Assembly: GCF_037975245.1 (NCBI RefSeq)
Contig: NC_092583.1
Span: forward strand, 2,411,264 to 2,475,263
Source: Apostichopus japonicus
Lineage: Eukaryota > Echinodermata > Holothuroidea > Aspidochirotida > Stichopodidae
Reading direction: 5' to 3'
Length of the DNA: 64,000 bases
Position 1 is the first letter of the stretch; each line of letters opens with the position of its first letter. The position numbers and the translations under genes were made by a program. Shown here one piece after another: positions 52,859-64,000 of this stretch. The notes beneath the pieces are model-generated. The model was given only the letters and a program-made list of their open reading frames with translations, ran no database searches and was not told where the DNA came from.

Positions 52859-55152
52859 AACTGCGAGGGTTCAGAGACTCATTATGAAAAAAAGAAAAGG
52901 AAAAAAAAAACGACTTGTTGAAATCTTCATTGCTGAAGAGATTGACCAAAATTCAGGCAGTGTGGCAGTAAAGAATTTTGACCGTTACCGTAGATACGAT
53001 GTCAGAGAAGGAAGTCACTCACGGAATGACAGAGGAAGACAGATTTTAACGAGCAAACCTGTCGTCGGTTGCCCGGATGTGCAGCGTGGGGTACACAACT
53101 CTTGAAACTGTGACACAGACAGCTATAGGACCATAAAAAGACTTGTATATGTATATGCTGATCTGAGTCTGTGGCAATTTGTATCGGTAACTACGACAAC
53201 GGTTCTTATTATTATATAAACACAAGTCTTTCAAATCGTTGGAGAATGTAGAATAGAGAGGACCCTGTCTCTGTGTCGCTCACATCGTGTACAATTGAGA
53301 GGCAAAGGGAGAAGACATAAAAGATGATTTGGTTACAGCTCCATCAGTCTTGAAAGTAAGATGTTGCACATTCAGGGATAAGTGTAATTATATAAGGGGT
53401 TTATATTTATTTGCGGGGGGGGGGGGTGATATAGGTACCCCTCAGGGAGGAGTATATCTCATCTCTAGAAGTCATCTCTGACCAGACGGCTGTTAGCTGT
53501 CCTGTTTATCACTCTACAACGACGGTCCACAAAGCTATGGGTGGGTCAAAAGATCCAGATCCAGATGTCAAAAAACGTTATCTAGTTCATGGAGCTTGTC
53601 GACTGGAGTCGATGAGCTTATTTTCTCGTTACCAATCTGGTCGGTGGAGGTCTGGAGCCTCATTCCTCATGGAAGGACCTGTGTCTTGGGCCTTAAGTCT
53701 GCAGACCACAGTTATAGAACATAACAACCATCTTGAGGTTTTCAGGTAAATCTTGTCCGTTATAAATTATTACGAGGGAATAATCGACTATCCCCGCACC
53801 CCCATGCGTGGCTGTTTGGCCCAGTTAAAGTAAATCTTATTCAGATGGACATTTTATTTCTAATCCATGGAGTGTTGCAAGGACCAAAATGTAAAAGCGA
53901 ATAGATGAGGTGAATGGATGGCAGAGACAATGGTGTGATTTAAAGAGGCATTAATTGTAGGTCACGAAGGATTATTTAAGCCATCATATATGATAACAAA
54001 GAAGGGCATAGCTGATGAAGTGGAATGTTTAACTTTTCATATGTTTTTCACCTTTTCTTTAAAAATGTGACATTTTGGAGAAAACATAATTTGTGGTAAA
54101 AAGTCATACATGGTAGGTGTGTGAGGTATATACATTTTCTTTCTATGACTGAAGAATTATATTTGTACAAATTCACTTTGTAATATTTGGGATAACATTC
54201 AGATTAAGTAAAAGTATATTAAAAGAAATAATGAGTACGGGTGCAAAAGCATCATTTGTGAGTTAAAGGGGAAACGTACTACTGTAATATTTAGTAAGAA
54301 CCCACATGGAGAAGTGGGAGGGGCATTTAGGGTTACGGGAAGATTCAAATGACTACATCATAGCTTTTGTATCTTCTTTCATTTTTTTTCTGGGGTGGGA
54401 GAGAGGGGAGGGGGGTTCCAGCAAGACTCTATTATTGGGACATACAAATATATATATAAGTTATTGTTAAGAAATAAGACAAGTCAAGTTGCATCAAGTC
54501 TTAAACACATTCACCCATTATCCAGAACAAAAAGACCGGGGGAAAAAAATTGGTGAGATGTTTTTTCTCAGTTGAGATGGCGCTGTGACTAAAGTGAGAT
54601 TAATGTAAGTTACATATGTCCAATCCTTTTTTAATGAAGCGACTCTGCGAAACATGATATGGTCTCTTTCCGAGGGCCAAAGCTATAAATCACCCCTAGG
54701 CAAAAATGTCTTACTTTTGATGTCTGGGCTAAGAAAGAAGGGAAAAAAAAATCTGATTTTATGACATTTTGTGGGATTATATTGTACTTGCTAAAGTTCT
54801 ATACACTTTCCGTTTGTAACATTCCATACATGTAAACACAACTATAAACAGAGAATTGTTATCGCAGATCTATATAAAGAAAACTTTTTTTTTTCCATAT
54901 GTTGTACTGCCCTCTACACTCTTTCTTCACATTTCAATCTCTTTTCTTTAAATTTATAAATGGAGGTGCTCTTCTCAATTCTGTAAACTTGTTGCAAACA
55001 AAAACATAGCCTTTGGTAGTATTATGGTGCAGTGTTATTAATCAGACGATTGTCATGTTTTTTGTTCATATATATAAATTAAAAGAAGTCAGTAATTTTC
55101 TTATCATTTTAAGATTATTATATAGTTATGTGGACATGTGACCACTCGCAGC
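52859..55152 (+). other. KRIT1: KRIT1 3' UTR and downstream sequence
   Basis: No coding exon recognised. The 3' UTR end is not clear. Candidate signals are ATTAAA at 54218 and AATAAA at 55664, both far from the stop. A plus-strand open frame at 52845-53105 overlaps the KRIT1 stop in another frame and is not supported as a gene. A poly-G tract lies at 53415-53428. Confidence 0.4.
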
Positions 55153-55361
55153 TCACCCAGTTGGGACAATTGTTTTTATACTGTAGTGTTATGTACCGCT
55201 TCAGAGCACTCGTATTGTCAGTACGAGCAGTATGAATATCATGTTTCTATCAGATCAAGGTTAGGAACTGTTTATACTGTCAATACCAGTGCTTTGAGAG
55301 CATGATATTGGAGTACAGTTTAGAGAGGTATTAGCATTAGAAAATTGTACCAACTGGCTGA
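55153..55361. mobile_element. MITE with CCAGTTGG ends and 5-bp TSD
   Basis: The left end is TCACCCAGTTGGGACAATT. The right end, reverse-complemented, is TCAGCCAGTTGGTACAATT. The flanks share a 5-bp duplication, GCAGC (55148-55152 and 55362-55366). The interior has one copy of the 'cagtacgagcagtatgaata' module. No coding capacity. Sister element at 60568-60900. Confidence 0.82.
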
Positions 55362-57073
55362 GCAGCTATAGAAGCTCATGAATATTCATCAATACTGCTT
55401 CAGATTATGCTAGCAACTCAGATAAATGGTCACTACATTCAAAATGTTCAGTATTTGACTGTCTCCTCAGAAGTGTTTACCCTCTCTGAATATTGTATGG
55501 TCAAATTGAACATTTATCAACTCTCGAGAATAATTTGGAGGACGGGTAAAAGTTAAAGGACTTCTAACTTTCAATTTTTTTTTAGCAAATTAAACTCTGA
55601 AGGTAATACAGGTGATCTAAAAGGACATGCTCTGTCAATTACAATAATTAGTTCTCAGTTTAGAATAAAAAATAAGGTTCACATTTTCTTGTGGAAGCAG
55701 CAGATTCCATTTTTCTTTATGTATTATAAAAGAAATTATCTCCAGAATTTAAAAATGAACATCTTGGAAGTATACTGTTTTCCAAGGCAAAAATCTTGGA
55801 AGCCCAGTCGTTCAGAACTATGAGAAACTCAGTTAAAAGGTATTTGTAAACCCTGGCTTCAGGGATGGCATGAACAAATGGTTAGGAGGAGATTATATAT
55901 GTAAAGAATTTGAGAAAAAGGAAGCAAAGAAATTCATGACTAGAATGGGATTGGTTCAAATTTCATTCATTTCCAACTAGATTTGTTTTATAATATCCTT
56001 GTTTTTTGTTTTCGAATTGTGTTTGCTAAGAGAAAGGGTTAGTCCGATCATGCGAGAAATGTAGTATTTATTAGCCAAACCGACCCTTTCTTTAATTTGA
56101 TGTGTGTGTGTGAATTGTTATCTGGTTTAGTGTTAGCATCACAGCCTGTCTAAGGTTCTGTAAATTGTATGGTGCTCTCACAAAGAGGGGATGATGGGTT
56201 TTTGTAGGTTCTGATTCATGGTCATTTGAGTTGCATTTATTGTTAATTGTTTTTGTGCTTTTTGAAAGTATCCATGTAGTTGCTGAATAATACAAAATTC
56301 ATAGTTGATATTTCTAATAAGGCACCATTCAGTAGTGGCAGTTGCCTTGGTAATAACAGAATTTTAGAGGTGGAAGAGAAATCGACTTGTTTTATTCATG
56401 CCGGTTGTCTTCATGTGGTTGAAGAACTATTCTGATATGAATGCTTCCAGTTTTGATATAGAATCGGCGGGAGGGGGGGGGAGGGATAAAAAACAATAAT
56501 CATTTGAAATTTTTTACGTGGATTAGTTTGTGCTTTCCCACGGAGGAAGTTATATATCGTCGGTACAGCTCGGTGGCTAAAAGTCTCTGATTGGTGCATA
56601 TTAGGGAAGTGTGAAATTACTCTCACTTCTTAAATCCATGGATACTTTTGTTAATTTTAGTGTGATGAATATTTGCTCTTCTCTGCACAGTTGAACGTAG
56701 TAGTCAAGCTCTGCCTTCCTATTAAATACTGCTAAATCGGTAGTGGTGATCTTCATACTCAGTTTGATCGTGTGCAAGCATCTTGAAGTGTACATATTTT
56801 TGTATCATAGGTATGTAAATCTGTAGAGGCATAAATGTACGTCTGTTTTGAAGACACTAAATTATTTTTTAACAAAATCTGTATTCATTGATTTTTAAAC
56901 TATTAAAAATTGATCTCAAAATCAACCATATTTTTGTCCTTGTTTTTTTTTGTTTTTGTTTTTTTGGAGGGGTGGGGTGAGGGTTGGGAGTAACTAATTG
57001 ATGGAACCTTTGGAGTATTACTTCTGATCATTGATTCTGAGGGGTGAGGGTCTAGTGGGTCGTAAGTCGGTCC
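55362..57073. other. non-coding, no gene seen
   Basis: AT-rich with short G-rich tracts (about 56468-56483 and 56960-56985). Open frames are short and unrecognised. Confidence 0.45.
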
Positions 57074-57392
57074 TTAAAAGAATAGTCCAGGTAAAACTTT
57101 TTTGATATGTTACAGAGTAACATAATCTAAGCATTCTAGTGAAATTTGCATTCAATTCCTATGTACCGTTTTTGAGATATTGAGTTGAAGTTATCTGATA
57201 TTCTACCAAAAGTGCAACAATGACGTCACACCTGTTTGCTCCAAGTTCACTTTTGGTACGAAGGGTGGCAACTTCAACTGTCAATATCTCAAAAACGGTA
57301 CATAGGAGTGGAATGCAAATTTCACTAGAATGCTTATATTATGTTCCTCTTTAACATATCAAAAAGAAATTTTTACCTGGCCAATTCTTTAA
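57074..57392. mobile_element. 319-bp foldback (palindromic) element with TTAA edges
   Basis: The left arm from 57074 and the right arm ending 57392 are near-perfect reverse complements for about 125 bp each. Matching arm segments include 'aagcattctagtgaaatttg', 'cctatgtaccgtttttgaga' and 'tttttgatatgtta'. The short centre also folds (accaaaagtg / cacttttggt). TTAA lies at each outer edge. No coding capacity. The transcript would form a long hairpin. Confidence 0.87.
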
Positions 57393-60300
57393 GGTAAAAA
57401 GGTGGGTCGTGGCCCCAAAAGTTTTTACGGACCCATGCCACAAGAGTATCTCAAAGCAGCCAAAACAGACAGACATCCATATGAGTGTTTCTTGAATTAT
57501 CTGATACTAACTACGACAACAATAAGATAAATAATTTAAAATACCAAAATGATAAGCTGTCTTCAATAAGCTTTTTATTAAGGATTGCACACAGCATACA
57601 AACACACATTTAACTATTTCATTTCTGCACATTTAGTTATTCACCTTCCATACATATACTAATGCACTAAGTATATTAGCATTTAGAATGGCCACACATA
57701 GAACACTGTGATGTTCAGTGGCTTGATATTTCATACATGTAACTGGATGTCTACCAAACAGTATTATATGTCAAGACTTGTTATCAAGACTTGTTATCAC
57801 GACTTGTTATCAAGACTTGTTATCGAGGCCTGGAAAAATTATTTCATCCAGGCCTGGAATGAATATGATTCTATGGAACACAATAAAAAAAACAGACCCA
57901 GTCTGCCCTTACAGATATAACAACACGAAGCACTCGCAATGTAATATCCACCAAGCAGTGCTACACGGTCGATTGGTTTCCAGGCCTGGAGTAAATATGG
58001 ATTCCATGGGAACAAAATAATACAAGGCTGGTCTATCTCCTCTTCACTTTAGCATACAATAAAAGTATACAATTAAGTAATGAGAAATGAATGCGCCTAT
58101 TAAACCATTTACACATAAAACCGCACACTTCTTCGTTGGGTCATTTAGGCTCCCGAAAAGGTTCTGCATGAGAACCTAGGAAAGTTTCATCTCCTGTTCT
58201 GTTTGACTGTAATCTTGATAACCATAAATTCCAGGTGACTCTGAAGGATTTAATTAAGCCTTTTCATTTCTGATACTCTTGTCACACAATGAGACATTTC
58301 TAAGAACCAAAATCAGATATCTTAAAATGATAACCAGCAACATTTCCATATCGAGGCAAGCCGAGTGGCTTGCTGCTTACAATTCATATCAAAGTAGACT
58401 TATTTTTTTCCAGTTTTTTTAACATTTTCAGCACATTTTCAGAACCTTTGGACATAAAATTTTGACATATCCTGTTTCTATCTTCATACTTTCTTCACTT
58501 ACATTTCCTTACCTTTAAAGTCACAAGACGGAATATCACAGAATTATTCAATTTGTTAAAATACAATTTTGTATTATTGTGAGAAAACAAACCTCGCTTT
58601 TTCTTTCTGGCTTCATACCCTTGACTGTTTTGAGGCAACATTATTGTCAACAACAACAACAACAAAACATCCTTCACACATACCATTTCTGTTCCTTACT
58701 CTTCTTCACATACCCAGAATTATTATAGTTAGAATACAGTTTAACATAATGATGACCTTACTAATTATAATTTTTGCAATTTTAAATTTACATTCAACCA
58801 CATCACCATGACAAATATAGACATTTTTAGAGTTTTCTTCTTCACAGACAACATTTACCATGCAAGAACCAGAAAGTTATTTATGAATCTGTTGAGAAAG
58901 AGCTACAAAGTTGGTAGTATTAACCATTAAGTATTACTGCCCATAAATTTGATTAATAGAAAGATTAGTTTTACAGAATATACCACTGAAAGCAAAAACA
59001 TCCTTCTAAGTTTTTACTTTGTGACGACGATACAACGGGACAAAGATGAAATAGTCAACAGTTAAAACTGAGAAAGAAAGGAATGAAATAATATTGCACC
59101 AATTCTGTTGACAAACATTTTGTAAGACACAAATAAGAAAACAAAAAATGTGAATAAAACAAACACCGATATTAAAGCTTTGTGAAAATATAATGCTACA
59201 GGGGCATAGCTAGACTTCTTTTCTTTATAGGGTGTGCCCAATTCTTTCCTGGTGGGGGGGGAACAAATATTTGTGGCCTATCCCACCCCCTCCCCCTAGA
59301 AGTCATGCCACTGCAAGGCTACCCAGCGAAAAGTAAATTAATGATTGGCTTGTAGAACTACTAACGAAACACCATATAACACAATCTCTAAGGTACTAAA
59401 TAAACATTATATGTTACACCCTCCCAATGTAGTAGAAGTCTGTCAGCTTTGCCTCCAATCTTAGTATCAAGGAAAAATAGCAGTTAAAACAAATGTCTGT
59501 AAAAGTACTGTCTGTGGAGTTTTTAACCTCCAAAGATTATGCCCAGATATCGTTGGTAGCTGGACTGTGAAACCCATATCAGGTACCTGCACTTTAGAAT
59601 CGATATATGAATTGTGCAGTCTGTATCGAGTGTGCCAACTGTGAACGTTCTATATCAAGTACTGAGATGTGAAGTCTGTATCAAGTATTTGGACTGTGAC
59701 GTCTATATGAAATACTAAGACTATAATTTTTTTATTTTTTTATTTAAAGTACTGACAGGATCTGAAAGATTTCTGTATAAAGTTGACATCTTTCTAACAA
59801 CGTTGAGCTCTCCTTTAAAGCAGCATTTTGCGTCCTTTAAATTCTATGATTTTTCTCAACCTCACTGACTCCACTATGCCATAACGACATACAGTACATA
59901 ACTAGCTTATCTATTTAAATCTTACTTCAAATAATGGCATAAAAGTTGATATATTTGCAACTTTCAACTTTGTTTTTCTCCAAGATATTTTCTGTTGGGA
60001 TCCCAATAAACCTTGCCTATAATATGAATATTTAAACGCAACGAACGTCATTGACCAATACGTAATACAACACCATTCTTGATTTGTGTACAGTCTATAT
60101 GGCAGTTGTACCAGGGAGTTCCATAAAAAACTTGATGGACATGTCAAAAAAGTAGAAAAGAGCGACCAAACGCAAAATGATGCTTTAAGTTTTCTGCGTA
60201 CATCATGTGCATAGACATGAATCTCTAATGTTAATCAAGTACTGTGAAGGTTTTATTATATATAAAACAGTCCAGGCTGATAAAACTTACACTGCTTCCA

Positions 60301-60567
60301 TTATACCTGTTTTTTACGCTTATTTTTCAATTTTCCGTTCTGAAATAATAAAACTTGCCAACAATCTTTACACACATCTACTTATTTTTATCACAAAGCA
60401 TGCAAATAACTGAATTCTTAACAGTATTTCCACTAATGAGATGCAACAGTCTCCAAGAATTCAGTTTCATGCAAATATTATTATTATTATTTTTTTATTC
60501 CCCATCAAGGATTTTGATTCAAATTTTAGAAACTTAGGGTTGATGAAGAAAATTCATTCAAAAGCCA
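57393..60567. other. non-coding, with a 13-bp tandem repeat
   Basis: Four copies of caagacttgttat sit at 57772-57823. The rest is AT-rich with no recognised exon. C/G-rich tracts lie near 59250 and 59285. The KRIT1 and ALS2 3' ends both face this interval. Confidence 0.5.
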
Positions 60568-60900
60568 TCACCCAGTTGGGACAATTTTTTTTCTGTACTG
60601 TACTTTAGGGTCTCGCTTCAAAGCACTCGTACTGACAGTACGAGCAGTATGAATATCATGTTTGTCAGATAACGGTTAGGAACTGTTCATACTGTCAGTA
60701 CGAGCAGTATGAATATCATATTTGTCAGATAACGGTTAGGAACTGTTCATACTGACAGTACCAGCAGTATGAATATCATGTTTGTCAGATGACGGTTAGG
60801 AACTGTTCATACTGTTAGAATGAGTGGTTTGAAGCATAAAATGAGAGTACAGTATACAGTGGTATTAGCATTAATAGGAAATTATCCCAAACTGGCTTGA
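60568..60900. mobile_element. MITE with CCAGTTGG ends and 60-bp internal repeats
   Basis: The left end is TCACCCAGTTGGGACAATT. The right end, reverse-complemented, is TCAAGCCAGTTTGGGATAAT. It is the same family as 55153-55361, but the central module starting 'actgacagtacgagcagtat' is present in three tandem copies at an exact 60-bp period (60631, 60691, 60751). No clear target duplication. Confidence 0.8.
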
Positions 60901-60990
60901 GAGACATAGTCAGTACATGTTTGTACAGCAAGATGAAGGTGAGAAGAATCCGGTTTATGGCAACATCTAGCAATAAAAACATTACAAACA

Positions 60991-60996
60991 TTTATT
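60991..60996 (-). terminator. ALS2: candidate ALS2 poly(A) signal
   Basis: AATAAA on the minus strand, about 670 nt downstream of the ALS2 stop. It is the first canonical hexamer I found between the stop and the 60.57-60.90-kb element. Confidence 0.35.
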
Positions 60997-61668
60997 TGAA
61001 ATAAGTTCTTCTTTTTTAATGGATGTGATGAGCGTAGGCCATCTCAGATTATTTGTTCCTTGCCCTTCCTGAATCAGAAACCCTTGAATTGTCATACAAT
61101 TTGAGTCCAGATGTATATAAATTACATGCAAAGAAAAATTCTGCAAGTTTCTCAGTGGTGAATTACCATTGGTTGACATATCCTCATCCCTGCCATCCAA
61201 CCAATCAGAGACAAGAATAGTGCTGTTTTCTATGGCGACAAAGAGATATTATCGCAAGACAGGAAAAGTATACCATTATTTACAATGGTACCAAAAGAGT
61301 CTGAAGTCAACCAGATATATACTATTACATGTAGGCAGCCCTCAACCAACATGTGACATTTTTTGAAAATTACCAAATATTTTTGATAACATCATAACAG
61401 GGTGTAACAAGTTTGAATTCTAAGCTGCAAACTATAACATATATTTTGTGAGTGTTTAAGAGACAGAACAACAGGCTTTGCTTTGTTCTTACCACTGATT
61501 CATGGGTGATTTTGAAATAACCGAATGGCCTATGGAATTGTCAAACCCTTCACTTCCCTTTAAGCAAATCAAAATTCCACCAGCAAAGATATTAACTTCA
61601 GCCGAACATTCCACACTATTACTTCACAAAATACAAACAAATGTTTGTATTTATACATGGGCTGTAAC

Positions 61669-62747
61669 TTACAAGGCCTTGAGGTTTTCATTACATATCT
61701 GTATATAGCAAGCTTTGAGGGTAGTCATAAGTATCCCTAGACGGCCATGGATGATCCCTGGATCCATTAAATCCTCTATGAACTGGATCTCCGATCCCAG
61801 GTGAGGGATTCTGAAGAAAAAATATATATATACACCATCAGCTTTTCCAATTTTGGGGGGGGGGGGTATTTTGAAGGAAAATTTTCAGCTGAAAAGTATT
61901 ATTCATATGTTGTCCATAGAGTCCAACAAAAAAGGAAAAGGGATGTTTTGTAGCTACTCCCGTTGTTACCTGTTCAACGTCAGGTATCTAAAAACCTCCT
62001 TTAAAAGTCAAATCAACGATAATTTCTGGCCCTTACTTTAGGCCTAATAGTGAATATTTATCTTAAATGTTACAAATAAAACTTATTACTTAATTTTCAC
62101 AACACAGCAACACGAGATGAAACTAAAAACTTCTTGTCCTTGATTAAGTTATTATACATTTTAAACAATATTTTCTCTGAGACTATAAAAATAATAAATA
62201 CCTCTATAGGTTTTGTGTTACATCTGAGAAGATTACTTCATCTGAGGATATGACCTCATCTGAGGATATGACCTCATCTCTGTGGAGATGATCTACATTT
62301 TGTGCATGAGACTATAGGTGGTCAGCCTCCTTTAATTCAAAACTCTTTTCATGTTTTCATAGTGCATTTGTGAAAAAAACTTAAAGTGGTATAGAAATGC
62401 AACATGCACTGGTAGAAACAGTGTTTTTATGATCTGCAATATATCAGAATTCATTTTCGTGCAATATAAACATTCATGAATACCACCTGCCTGATCACAG
62501 TGAATGACTCTAGCATTCAGGTTAATAAGTCACGTGACAGAAGCACGGTACTCACCTGGCCCTGGTGACCACGTACTGGAACAATGGGAACAAATCATCC
62601 ATGGACCACACATGCCCCTTTATCTCTTTCGATTGAACTTGGGAATCTATGGCTTCCATCGTGGACTCGATCACGCCAAGTTTGTCAGCTGGACTGAATG
62701 CCGTACTGTACGAATGATGGAATGGTATTTATATATATATGTATATA

Positions 62748-62786
<39 letters not shown>

Positions 62787-63157
62787 CACAAGCAATGTAG
62801 ATTTAAAACTATTTTACAGTCCCTATTTGTGTGGCAGGTAAGTGTATGGTACAATATGTTTGTCTGTCATACTCTATGCATGTATTTATAATAAATGTTG
62901 GTATTGAGTTTTTTCCTTGTTGCCTGGATACCTGGTTATGTAAACAGATGACCCTACAATAGCTTATTTACAATCCCTACTCATAAAGTTTAAAATCCAA
63001 ATTATGGAGGGGTAATCCTACCTGTAGAGAGATACATACTTTATATGACTTATTGTTTTCAGCACTGGACAGGCAGGAAACCCCAAATCACTACTCACCT
63101 TATCCTCTCCAGAGTATGAATAGCCTCAAGGTAGGACACATCCTTCATCTCCTTCAG
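61669..63157 (-). CDS. ALS2: Alsin (ALS2), C-terminal VPS9-domain exons, partial
   Basis: The last three exons on the minus strand are 63157-63099, 62705-62556 and 61810-61669 (stop). All borders are GT-AG and in phase, and the gene continues beyond the right edge. The peptide runs from LKEMKDVSYLEAIHTLERI through FSPADKLGVIESTMEAI and HVWSMDDLFPLFQYVV to HLGSEIQFIEDLMDPG and MTTLKACYIQICNENLKAL. The S-M-D-D-L-F-P and Y-V-V-T-R-A-R elements are typical of VPS9 domains. The run after them (IEDLMDP, TTLKACY) is typical of alsin's C-terminus. The VPS9 domain catalyses nucleotide exchange on Rab5 GTPases on endosomes. The N-terminal RCC1-like, DH/PH and MORN parts would lie outside the window. 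ALS2CL is the alternative; invertebrates usually have a single ALS2-type gene. Confidence 0.92.
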
Positions 63158-63340
63158 CTGAAAATGTATAAATTTATACAAAGTTTGACAAAATTTTTAT
63201 AAAATCCATCACAAAACACAGTCTGTCTGCCTGAACTAAAAGTGGTGTTTATACTCAAAACTTAAGAAAATATTTTCAGCAAACTGTCCATCACAAACAC
63301 CCATACTTTTGTTGATGGCAATCTGCAACTGGAAAGAAAT

Positions 63341-63890
63341 GCTTCCCTATGTACAATAGCACACCACATCACATAATATCCCACAATAGCACATAATATC
63401 CCACAATAGCACATATCCCACAATATAACACAGCATATTACAACAATAGCACATTATCCCACAAAAGCACAGTATCACACAGCATAGGGCAATAGCACAC
63501 ATTATCCCACACTATCACATGTTGACACATTATCACACAATATACCATAATAGAACATAACATGCACAATATCACATATCACACAATATCACATAATATC
63601 ATACAGCATAGCAAACATAATCCCACACTATCAAATAATATTACAAATATACCACAATAGAACATAACATTGCACAATAGCACATATAACACAATATCAC
63701 ATAATATCATACAGCATAGCAAACATAATCCCACACTATCACATAATATCACACAATAGCACATAACATTGCAAAATAGCACATATAACACAATATCACA
63801 TAATATCACACAGCATAGCAAACATAATCCCACACTATCACAAAATATACCACAATAGCACATAACATTGCACAATAGCACACAATGCAG
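63341..63890. repeat. degenerate CACAATAGCACATAATATC-type tandem repeat in an ALS2 intron
   Basis: Variants of 'cacaatagcacataatatc' and 'acagcatagcaaacataatc' repeat irregularly for about 550 bp. A longer module ('aatatcacataatatcatac...cagcatagcaaacataatcc') recurs at about 63587, 63692 and 63792. The long minus-strand open frame here is a low-complexity by-product. Confidence 0.85.
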
Positions 63891-64000
63891 AGATCACATC
63901 ATGAGTAGTATACATGATTTATAATTACATTGTAGGTGATCTATTACAATATATAACACCTAACAATAAACATTAATTTTTCATATTATGATACATTAAC

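Noticed and set aside
52845-53105. 86-codon plus-strand frame overlapping the KRIT1 stop
   Set aside because: It lies in another frame across the KRIT1 stop and 3' UTR, is lysine-rich from A-rich sequence, and resembles no family.
61690-61810. Reading the last ALS2 exon in a second open frame (NPSPGIGDPVHRGF...)
   Set aside because: It is open to a stop codon, but the phase left by the previous exon (AG|) requires the other frame, which gives the typical alsin C-terminus.
63579-63881. 100-codon minus-strand frame rich in Cys, Leu and Val
   Set aside because: Translation of a degenerate CACAATA/ATATCACA repeat inside an ALS2 intron.

Overview
This is a eukaryotic nuclear window from an invertebrate animal. 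It has long AT-rich introns, GT-AG splicing, tRNA-derived SINEs, many small inverted-repeat transposons and long homopolymer G/C tracts. The four genes are metazoan (ZC3H15, KRIT1, ALS2) or belong to the death-fold class that is expanded in invertebrate deuterostomes. A marine invertebrate deuterostome such as an echinoderm is the most likely source; this is inference, not proof.

Layout: 1-13.5 kb is gene-poor and repeat-rich. It holds a SINE, a hAT-like element and a tandem array of about twelve 326-bp units at 6.2-10.1 kb. ZC3H15 is on the minus strand at 13.6-21.7 kb, with ten coding exons and 430 aa, complete. From 21.7 to 28.1 kb lies an intergenic block with several miniature transposons. 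At 28.2-34.7 kb on the plus strand is a six-exon gene that I predict encodes a beta-propeller, a death-effector-like domain, a coiled coil and a C-terminal Death domain. From 34.7 to 40.4 kb is a repeat-bearing gap. KRIT1 (CCM1) is on the plus strand at 40.4-52.9 kb, with fifteen coding exons and 595 aa. From 52.9 to 61.6 kb is non-coding sequence with foldback elements. At 61.7-63.2 kb on the minus strand are the last three exons of an alsin (ALS2) orthologue, which runs off the right edge. KRIT1 and ALS2 are convergent; ZC3H15 and the death-fold gene are divergent.

The genes do not form a pathway. ZC3H15 partners the DRG1 GTPase in translation, KRIT1 is a Rap1 effector scaffold at cell junctions, alsin is a Rab5 exchange factor, and the death-fold gene is a probable apoptosis or innate-immunity adaptor.

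The most unusual observations are: (1) a minisatellite of about 28 copies in a KRIT1 intron whose unit is a copy of that intron's own exon-donor junction, so it is an array of decoy 5' splice sites; (2) the propeller-DED-coiled-coil-Death architecture; (3) a KRIT1 model that starts just before the first NPxY motif with no detectable Nudix domain; (4) several well-delimited miniature transposons, one with perfect 14-bp ends and a 5-bp target duplication. Exon borders were worked out by hand from reading frames and GT/AG signals. Family identities come from remembered family features, not a database search.
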